Below, piece after piece: positions 1 to 4,703 of a stretch of 5,159 nucleotides of DNA. The notes under the pieces are model-generated. The model was not told where the DNA came from, ran no database searches, and saw nothing but the letters and a program-made list of their open reading frames with translations. The DNA comes from Myxococcales bacterium. GTDB lineage: Bacteria; Myxococcota_A; Polyangia; Polyangiales; JADJMO01. The first letter of the stretch is position 1, and every line of letters starts with the position of its first letter. The stretch spans positions 1-5,159 of the forward strand of contig JAJXTK010000484.1 of assembly GCA_021783935.1 (NCBI GenBank), written 5' to 3'. Position numbers and translations under genes: made by a program.

Positions 1-1
1 C

Positions 2-337
2 ATCTGTCTCGGCCACCAGCTGCTCGGCCGCGCGCTCGGCGCGACGACCTCGAAGCTGCGCTTCGGCCACCGCGGCGTGAACCAGCCGGTGCGCGACCTC
101 ACCACCGGGCACATCGAGATCACCACCCAGAACCACGGCTTCATCGTCGACGAGGCGACGCTCGGCGAGGTGGCCGAGGTCACGCACGTCCACCTCAACG
201 ACGGCACCTGCGAGGGGATCGCGCACCGCTCGCTGCCGGCGTTCTCTGTGCAGTACCACCCGGAGAGCGCCGCGGGCCCGCACGACTCGCTCTACCTGTT
301 CCAGCGCTTCATCGAGCTGATCGAGGCCCACGCGTGA
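2..337 (+). CDS. carA: Carbamoyl-phosphate synthase small (glutaminase) subunit, C-terminal part; 5' end outside window
   Basis: Only the last ~111 codons are present; the reading frame is already open at base 2. The product is the class I glutamine amidotransferase domain of CarA. That domain hydrolyses glutamine and passes ammonia to CarB for carbamoyl phosphate, the precursor of pyrimidines and arginine, in the cytosol. Visible marks are the nucleophile elbow ICLGHQLLG with the catalytic Cys at 5-7, the GHRGVNQPV segment, TTQNHGFIVD, and the catalytic QYHPE with His at 257-259 and Glu at 263-265. The Cys-to-His distance is 84 residues, the same as Cys269 to His353 in the E. coli enzyme as I recall its numbering. 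NQPV and QNHGF point to CarA rather than other GATases (GuaA, TrpG). No carB follows; the next gene is a desaturase, so carAB is not contiguous on this side. The last residues (FIELIEAHA) are a normal CarA end. Nothing looks broken. Confidence 0.95.
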   Translation: MCLGHQLLGRALGATTSKLRFGHRGVNQPVRDLTTGHIEITTQNHGFIVDEATLGEVAEVTHVHLNDGTCEGIAHRSLPAFSVQYHPESAAGPHDSLYLFQRFIELIEAHA

Positions 338-461
338 CGCGCGCCGAGAAGGCGGCCGCGGGGCGACACGCCAAATTTTCGCATTTCATGACCGCGTCGC
401 CGTGAATCGATGATGAACTCGTGACGCCGCCGGCGCGCCCTTCTGACGTCGAGCCGGCATC
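338..461. promoter_or_regulatory. carA-desaturase intergenic spacer with A+T-rich patch; possible weak terminator and promoter
   Basis: This 124-bp spacer is the only non-coding gap before the desaturase. It contains a small GC hairpin (GGCG 362-365, loop 366-368, CGCC 369-372) followed directly by AAATTTT (373-379), which could act as a weak intrinsic terminator for carA. The stretch 373-390 is much richer in A+T than its surroundings and is the most plausible place for a desaturase promoter, but I see no convincing -35/-10 pair. A distant inverted pair, TTCAT (385-389) and ATGAA (413-417), is too short to call an operator. No small gene is evident here. Confidence 0.25.
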
Positions 462-1433
462 GTGCCAGGCATGCGAGCGGCGGCCGGCAAGCGCGGATTC
501 CAAGTCGCACGTCACTTCAACCTCGTCGGCATCGCCGCGATGCACCTCGGCGCCGTCTGGGCGCTCTGGCACTACGGCTGGCGCCCCCTCGACGTCGCGA
601 TCGCCGTCGGGTTCTACGTGCTTCGCATGTTCGCGATCACGGGGGGCTACCACCGCTACTTCTCGCACCGCACCTTCAAGACCAGCCGCGTCTTCCAGTT
701 CCTGCTCGCGCTCGTCGGCACGACCGCGACGCAGAAGGGGCCGATCTGGTGGGCGGCGATCCACCGCCGACACCACCGCGAGAGCGACGGCCCGAACGAC
801 GTTCACTCGCCGCTTCAACGTGGCTTCTGGTACTCGCACATCGGCTGGGTGCTCAGCGCCGAGCACGAGGCCTATGACGAGCGCGAGGTGCGCGATCTCG
901 TGAAGTACCCCGAGCTGCGCTGGCTCGATCGCTGGCACGTGGTGCCTGTGGTCGCGACCATCGCGCTGACGCTGGCCCTCGGCGGCATGCGCGGGCTCAC
1001 TTGGTGGTACTGCGTCTCGACCGTCGCGCTCCTGCACGGGACCTTCACGATCAACTCGCTCTCGCACGTCTTCGGCAAGCGCCGCTTCGCGACGACCGAC
1101 GACAGCCGCAACAACTGGCTGCTCGCCATCGTCACGATGGGCGAGGGGTGGCACAACAACCACCACCGCTGGCAGAGCTCGACGAACCAGGGCTTCTACT
1201 GGTGGGAGTACGACGTCACGTACTGGATCCTCGAGGCGCTCTCGCTCGCCGGCGTCGTCTCGGACCTGCGGACGCCGCCCCAGAAGGTCCTCGACGAGGG
1301 GCGAAGGGGGACGCCGGCGCCGTTCCGCGAGGTCGTGGCCAACAAGCTCGACGCGGTCGCCGGCCAGGCGAGCGAGCTCGGCGAGAAGGTCCGCGACGCG
1401 GTGAGCCTGCCGTCGCCGGCCGACGCGGAGTAG
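462..1433 (+). CDS. Membrane fatty acyl-CoA desaturase (delta-9 / stearoyl-CoA desaturase type)
   Basis: 323 aa. Membrane di-iron fatty acid desaturases use O2 and electrons from a ferredoxin or cytochrome b5-type donor to put a cis double bond, usually delta-9, into acyl chains, which tunes membrane fluidity. All three histidine boxes are present: HRYFSH (64-69), HRRHH (101-105) and HNNHH (231-235). NSLSH (198-202) matches the Asn and His that complete the di-iron site in stearoyl-CoA desaturases. GFWYSHIGW (121-129) and the DGPNDVHSP segment (109-117) are also typical of the acyl-CoA desaturase group. Hydrophobic stretches lie near residues 19-38, 43-60, 78-90 and 160-195, as expected for four membrane helices with the His boxes on the cytosolic side. 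The length is normal. Residues ~275-323 form a charged, possibly amphipathic tail past the core. The start is uncertain: an in-frame stop at 444-446 leaves GTG 462 (weak GAG at 451-453) or ATG 471, which lacks a spaced ribosome site. The exact position of the double bond cannot be read from sequence. Confidence 0.93.
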   Translation: MPGMRAAAGKRGFQVARHFNLVGIAAMHLGAVWALWHYGWRPLDVAIAVGFYVLRMFAITGGYHRYFSHRTFKTSRVFQFLLALVGTTATQKGPIWWAAIHRRHHRESDGPNDVHSPLQRGFWYSHIGWVLSAEHEAYDEREVRDLVKYPELRWLDRWHVVPVVATIALTLALGGMRGLTWWYCVSTVALLHGTFTINSLSHVFGKRRFATTDDSRNNWLLAIVTMGEGWHNNHHRWQSSTNQGFYWWEYDVTYWILEALSLAGVVSDLRTPPQKVLDEGRRGTPAPFREVVANKLDAVAGQASELGEKVRDAVSLPSPADAE

Positions 1434-1482
1434 CGAGGGTTCGGCGTCGGCTGCGGCGGCGGCTCCATCGACACGCGGACGA

Positions 1483-1516
1483 AGAGGGGAAGAAGCAGCT
1501 CGAATTCTTCCTCTCT
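1483..1516 (+). terminator. Hairpin downstream of desaturase, putative transcription terminator
   Basis: A purine arm (1483-1494) pairs with a pyrimidine arm (1505-1516) over 12 bp with one G-U pair (1487-1512), around a 10-nt loop (1495-1504). A pyrimidine-rich stretch follows to about 1536 (CCTTCCCTTCCTGTTCTCTC). It lies 50 bp after the desaturase stop and about 80 bp before selD, so it could end the desaturase transcript. The tail is a C/T mix and not a pure T run, so it may be a weak intrinsic terminator or a transcript-stabilising structure. The rest of the 1434-1595 spacer shows no gene or clear promoter. Confidence 0.45.
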
Positions 1517-1595
1517 CCTTCCCTTCCTGTTCTCTCGCTAGCCGCCCCCGCCGACGACACCGCACGCGCGAGCCTCCCTGCTAGGCTCGCGCCCC

Positions 1596-2693
1596 ATGTC
1601 TTCCTCCGATCAGGTCCGCCTCACGAAGCTCGCGCACGGCGCCGGGTGAGCGTGCAAGATCCGCCCAGCGGATCTCGCGCAGGTGCTGCGCGGCATGCAC
1701 GGTCTCTCCGCCTTCGCGCCGCCCGGCCTCGCCCCGGTCGACGCGGGTGCCGCCGTCGTCGGGCTCGAGAGCCCCGACGACGCGGCCGTCGTGCGCCTTC
1801 CGGCGGGGACCGCGGGCGAGGCGTTGGTGCTGACGACCGACTTCTTCACGCCGATCGTCGACGACCCAGCGACCTTCGGCCGCATCGCCGCCGTCAACGC
1901 GATGAGCGACGTGTGGGCCATGGGGGGCCGGCCGCGCTTCGCGCTCGCGATCGCCGCGTTCCCGACCGCGACGGTGCCGCTCGAGATCCTGGCCGCGGTG
2001 CTCGAAGGGGGGGCGCGCGCGGCGATCGAAGAGGGGGTGCTGGTCGTCGGCGGCCACACGATCGACGACGCCGAGCCGAAGTACGGGCTCGCCGTGGTCG
2101 GCACCGTCGACCCCGCGCGCCTCTGGCGCAAGCGCGGCCTGCGCGACGGCGACGCGCTCGTCCTCACCAAGGCGATCGGCAGCGGCGTCATCGCGACGGC
2201 GCGCAAGCACGACGCGATCGACGAGGCGCACGAGGCGCTCGCGGCCGCCATCGCCTCGATGTCGACGTCGAACCGGCGCGCCGCCGAGCTCGCGCGAAGC
2301 CTCGACGTGCACGCGGCGACCGACGTGACCGGCTTCGGGCTGCTCGGCCACCTGCTCGAGATGCTCGGCCCGGATCCCGACGCCGACGTCGACGTCGCGC
2401 TCGACGCGCGCGCGGTGCCGCTGCTGCCGCACGCGCACGCCCTCACGGCGGAGGGGCACGCGCCCGGGGGCACCAAGGCGAACCTCGCGTTCGTCTCGCC
2501 GCGCGTCGACTTCGACGTCGCGATCGACGAGCCCACGCGCTTGTTGCTCGCCGACGCGCAGACGAGCGGCGGGCTGCTCTTCGCGCTCGCGCGCGCCGAG
2601 GCCGAGCGCCTGGTCGACGCCCTCGGGGCCCCCGCGGCGATCGTCGGCCACGCCGGGCGCGGCGCCGGGCGGGTGCGGGTCGCCACGCGCTGA
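1596..2693 (+). CDS. selD: Selenide, water dikinase (selenophosphate synthetase), selenoprotein with in-frame UGA read as selenocysteine
   Basis: 365 aa when the TGA at 1647-1649 is read as Sec18. SelD makes selenophosphate, AMP and phosphate from selenide and ATP. It supplies selenium for selenocysteine and 2-selenouridine. The N-terminus reads LTKLAHGAG-U-ACKIRP (9-24), aligning Sec18 and Lys21 with the catalytic Cys17 and Lys20 of E. coli SelD (known family fact). After the TGA the same frame carries the whole enzyme: SPDDAAVV (59-66, metal/ATP), TDFFTPIVDDP (81-91), NAMSDVWAMGGRP (101-113), GGHTIDDAEPKYG (152-164), ATDVTGFGLLGH (241-252), GGTKANL (291-297) and ADAQTSGGLLFAL (319-331). This is the AIRS plus AIRS_C layout at near-normal length. 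ATG 1596 is the only ATG after the upstream in-frame stop (1539-1541); a weak AGG (1583-1585) lies 10 nt before it. A start at GTG 1683 would delete the catalytic loop. The alternative of a Cys-to-stop mutation or sequencing error is much less likely given the position. No selA, selB or selC is in the window. Confidence 0.95.
1647..1649 (+). other. In-frame TGA (UGA) recoded as selenocysteine, Sec18 of SelD
   Basis: The codon lies in frame 0 between GGG (Gly17) and GCG (Ala19), then TGC (Cys20) and AAG (Lys21). SelD enzymes hold Cys or Sec at exactly this place. SelD-typical sequence lies on both sides in the same frame (LTKLAHGAG before, ACKIRPADL after), which excludes a frameshift. Most SelD proteins have Gly between the two Cys/Sec positions; here it is Ala. 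Confidence 0.93.
1652..1680 (+). promoter_or_regulatory. Candidate bacterial SECIS hairpin A, directly after the Sec UGA
   Basis: The core is a perfect 8-bp stem, AGATCCGC (1657-1664) with GCGGATCT (1668-1675), closed by the loop CCA (1665-1667). Below it, after an A-C mismatch (1656/1676), four more pairs can form (1652-1655 with 1677-1680, one G-U). The base lies 2 nt after the UGA. In bacteria the SECIS element is a stem-loop in the coding mRNA just downstream of UGA and is bound by SelB (known). The CCA loop lacks the G usually found among the first loop bases, so this may be a supporting helix and not the SelB-contact loop. Confidence 0.5.
1675..1693 (+). promoter_or_regulatory. Candidate bacterial SECIS hairpin B, second hairpin after the Sec UGA
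   Basis: A perfect 7-bp stem, CGCGCAG (1676-1682) with CTGCGCG (1686-1692), closes the loop GUG (1683-1685). A U-G pair (1675/1693) can extend it. The loop starts 33 nt after the UGA and begins with G, which matches the usual description of bacterial SECIS loops better than hairpin A does. Its 5' arm uses bases 1677-1680, which the lower stem of hairpin A would also need. The 8-bp core of A and hairpin B can coexist as adjacent stacked helices. Confidence 0.5.
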
Positions 2694-2704
2694 AGACGGA
2701 GCGG

Positions 2705-4210
2705 CTAGCCCTTGGCCGACGCGAGGCGCGGCGGAGCGAGCGCGGCGAGGTCGGGCTCGAGCGCCTTCGCGCGCGCGCGCTCGAGGGCGACGACCAGCGC
2801 GTAGGCGCGCTCGGAGAGCGGGCGCTCGATGCGCACGATGCGCGCCTCGAGGGCCGCGCGCTCGTCGAGCACGCGGCGCAGCTCGGCGAGCATGGCCGGA
2901 CGACGCTCGGGGCTCGCCGCGTTGTAGTCGTCGACCGCGCTGTCGATCGCCGGCTCGAGCCCGACCAGCGCGCGCCGCGCGGCCTCGCGCGCCGACGACA
3001 GCTCGGCCTCGCACCCCTCGAGGGCGCGAGCGAGCGAGTCGAGCTCGTCGGCGAGCGGCCCGAGGCGCGCCTCGATCTCGCGACGCGACAGATCGCAGGC
3101 CACCCGCGCCGCGGCGTGGCGGCGCGGATCGAGCCACGCCTCGCCCCGGGCGCGCGCGTCGCGCTCACGACGGGTGAGCAGCGAGGCCGAGTGGATCGCC
3201 CGTGCCCGCGCCCCGCGCGCGACGACCGGCGAGAACGGCGCGTCGCTGTTCACGTCGACGACGGTGCCGAGCAGCTCGGTCCACGAGTGGTCCTCGCCGT
3301 AGCCGGTGTCGGTGACGCCGACCGACTCGACGTCCGGATCGGCGAGCTCGGGGAAGCGCGCGAGCAGCGCCGCGAGCTTGGCGGGCCCCGCGTTGATGCG
3401 CTGCCGGCTCTGGCGCGAGATGCGCAGAGGGGCGCCGCGCGGCCGCCCCCGCGGCGACAGATCGCACGGCGCCGCGGCGCGCTCCTCCGTCTCGTCGAGC
3501 TCGGTGCACACGACCGCGTCGACGCCCAACAGCGCGCCCGCCGCCTCGGCGATGGGCCGCGGCGAGGCGCTGCTGATCACGACGCGCACGTCGGGGCAGC
3601 GCGCGCGCAGCCACGCGATGTCGGCGGCGTCGATCGTCTGCTCGGCCGCGTGACGCGCGAGCAGGCGATCGGCGAGCTCGCGCACCGTGGCGCTCGGCAG
3701 CGCGGCGATCTGGTGCAGGAGCGCGTGCTGCGGGACGCGCTGCACGGCGCGCACGGGCTCGGGGCCGAAGCGCCTGAAGGCGCGGCGCCGGAGCGACGCC
3801 CGGTGGAAGGCGAGCTTGCCCCACCAGAAGTAGAAGAGCCCCGGCGAGGCCCACAGCGACGCGCCGATGCCGAGGTAGCGGACCGTGGCCAGCGGCCGCT
3901 TCGGCGCGAGGAACAGGCGCCCGACGCCGCGCAGCGGCTCGAGCTCGTCGAGGTAGGCGGGGCCGTAGCCGAGGTGGGCGACGATCTCCCAGCCGAGCAG
4001 CTCGCCCATGTTGCGGCCGAGGTGGATGGTGCGATCGAGGTCGATCACCAGGACGCGTGTGCGCGGCGAGACGGCGCGCAGGCACAGCTCGCGGAAGTCG
4101 AGGGGCGCTTCGTGGACGCAGAAGCGGGAGACGGCCTGCGTCGGCGGCGCGTCGCCCGCCCCCTGCAAATCGCGATCGAGCCCGAACAGGGCGCTCCTCG
4201 GGGCCGACAT
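2705..4210 (-). CDS. HAD-superfamily hydrolase-like protein with long helical C-terminal extension; function unknown
   Basis: 501 aa. HAD motifs appear in order. Motif I is VLVIDLDRT (53-61) with the Asp57/Asp59 nucleophile and acid pair. Motif II is VVISSAS (210-216). Motif III is probably Lys278 in INAGPAKLAALL. Motif IV is VGVTDTGYGEDHS (297-309) with acidic residues 301, 306 and 307. This fits a phosphatase of the SerB/HAD-IB-like kind acting through an aspartyl-phosphate; the substrate cannot be told. About 150 residues separate motifs I and II and would form a C1-type cap. That part has an aromatic hydrophobic stretch (LGIGASLWASPGLFYFWWGKL, about 113-133) that could contact membrane. 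Residues ~365-485 are Ala/Arg/Glu/Leu-rich with helical heptad character (probable coiled coil), not part of a normal HAD fold. ATG 4210 is the only ATG before the in-frame stop at 4247-4249, and it has no Shine-Dalgarno. The gene converges on selD (11-bp gap) and diverges from the NFACT-R gene. It lies antisense to a long open plus frame, but the HAD motifs show this is the coding strand. Confidence 0.85.
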   Translation of the reverse strand: MSAPRSALFGLDRDLQGAGDAPPTQAVSRFCVHEAPLDFRELCLRAVSPRTRVLVIDLDRTIHLGRNMGELLGWEIVAHLGYGPAYLDELEPLRGVGRLFLAPKRPLATVRYLGIGASLWASPGLFYFWWGKLAFHRASLRRRAFRRFGPEPVRAVQRVPQHALLHQIAALPSATVRELADRLLARHAAEQTIDAADIAWLRARCPDVRVVISSASPRPIAEAAGALLGVDAVVCTELDETEERAAAPCDLSPRGRPRGAPLRISRQSRQRINAGPAKLAALLARFPELADPDVESVGVTDTGYGEDHSWTELLGTVVDVNSDAPFSPVVARGARARAIHSASLLTRRERDARARGEAWLDPRRHAAARVACDLSRREIEARLGPLADELDSLARALEGCEAELSSAREAARRALVGLEPAIDSAVDDYNAASPERRPAMLAELRRVLDERAALEARIVRIERPLSERAYALVVALERARAKALEPDLAALAPPRLASAKG

Positions 4211-4310
4211 CGAGCAGGAGGCTACGCGGGGCGCGTCGGCTTTCGGTCACGCCGTCATGGCGCATCAGTCACGCGTCGCGTTCGCGCCGCGGCTTTGATA
4301 TGCGCCCGCG
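4211..4310. promoter_or_regulatory. Divergent intergenic region between the HAD-like gene and the NFACT-R gene
   Basis: These 100 bp must hold the start signals for two divergent genes. On the plus strand a rare A+T-rich patch, TTTGATAT (4294-4301), sits 9 bp before ATG 4311 and resembles a -10 element. If used, transcription would begin close to the ATG, giving a leaderless or very short leader mRNA; this agrees with the absence of a Shine-Dalgarno there. The heptamer GTCACGC occurs twice (4246-4252 and 4268-4274, 22 bp apart, about two helical turns), a possible but unproven operator. The AGGAGG-like string at 4215-4220 is on the plus strand and does not serve the minus-strand gene. Confidence 0.3.
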
Positions 4311-4703
4311 ATGGCCAGCAGCAAGGGCAAGCCGTACCGCACCGTGGTCGTCGACGGGTTCGAGGTGCTCGTCGGGCGAAGCAGCGAAGACAACGACCAC
4401 CTCACCTTCGACGTGGCCGCGCCAGGCGATCTCTGGCTCCACGTCGCCGGTGGCACGGCCGGCAGCCACGTGGTCGTTCGCAACCCCGAACGCGTGGAGG
4501 TGCCTCGCGCGGTGATCGAGCGCGCGGCGGCCTTCGCGGCCTGGTACTCGAAGGCGCGCGGCGCTCCGCGCGCGGAGGTGCACTACTGCCACGCGCGCGA
4601 CGTCTCGAAGCCTCGCGGCGCCCCCGCCGGGCTCGTCGAGCTCGCGCGCTGGAAGTCGATCAAGGTCGCGCCCGCGGCGGTGCCCGGACCGGAGGGGGGC
4701 TGA
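4311..4703 (+). CDS. Stand-alone NFACT-R (DUF814) domain protein, putative RNA-binding
   Basis: 130 aa, made up almost wholly of one NFACT-R domain. It matches the C-terminal RNA-binding part of RqcH/NEMF/Tae2 proteins: YRTVVVDGFEVLVGRSSEDND (9-29), then LTFDVAAPGDLWLHVAGG (31-48) with the hallmark DLWLHV, then GSHVVVR (51-57). Later parts also fit: AAFAAWYSKAR (70-80), VHYCHARDVSKPRGAPAG (86-103) and a KSIKV strand (110-114). Full-length RqcH has an NFACT-N domain, a helix-hairpin-helix and a coiled coil before this domain and works in ribosome-associated quality control with tRNA-Ala. All of these are missing here and there is no room for them upstream, so this is a genuine single-domain version. 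Such short forms are known in bacteria, but I know of no settled role. ATG 4311 lacks a clear ribosome site. The gene ends at TGA 4701-4703, touching the stop of the convergent signal peptidase gene. The family call is strong; the role is an inference. Confidence 0.88.
   Translation: MASSKGKPYRTVVVDGFEVLVGRSSEDNDHLTFDVAAPGDLWLHVAGGTAGSHVVVRNPERVEVPRAVIERAAAFAAWYSKARGAPRAEVHYCHARDVSKPRGAPAGLVELARWKSIKVAPAAVPGPEGG

Noticed and set aside
309..1565. A 418-codon minus-strand open frame over the desaturase
   Set aside because: Arg/Ala/Val-rich antisense shadow; the plus-strand desaturase carries all histidine boxes.
1683..2693. selD as a 336-aa protein starting at GTG 1683
   Set aside because: It would lack the conserved glycine-rich loop and the catalytic Cys/Sec and Lys. 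The same frame upstream of the TGA encodes exactly that loop from a good ATG.
2703..2710. Palindrome GGCTAGCC at the selD/HAD junction as a bidirectional terminator
   Set aside because: Eight bases with no loop and no T-rich flank; it overlaps the HAD stop codon and is too short to support termination.
1581..3137. A 518-codon minus-strand open frame over selD
   Set aside because: Low-complexity antisense shadow of selD and of the HAD-like gene; no recognisable domain.
3306..3653. Plus-strand open frame inside the HAD-like gene
   Set aside because: Ser/Arg/Ala-rich composition typical of an antisense shadow; motif IV of the HAD protein lies on the opposite strand here.
4246..4274. Two copies of GTCACGC 22 bp apart as an operator
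   Set aside because: Only seven bases of simple GC-rich sequence with no symmetry. Mentioned as a possibility in the intergenic entry but too weak to call as a site.
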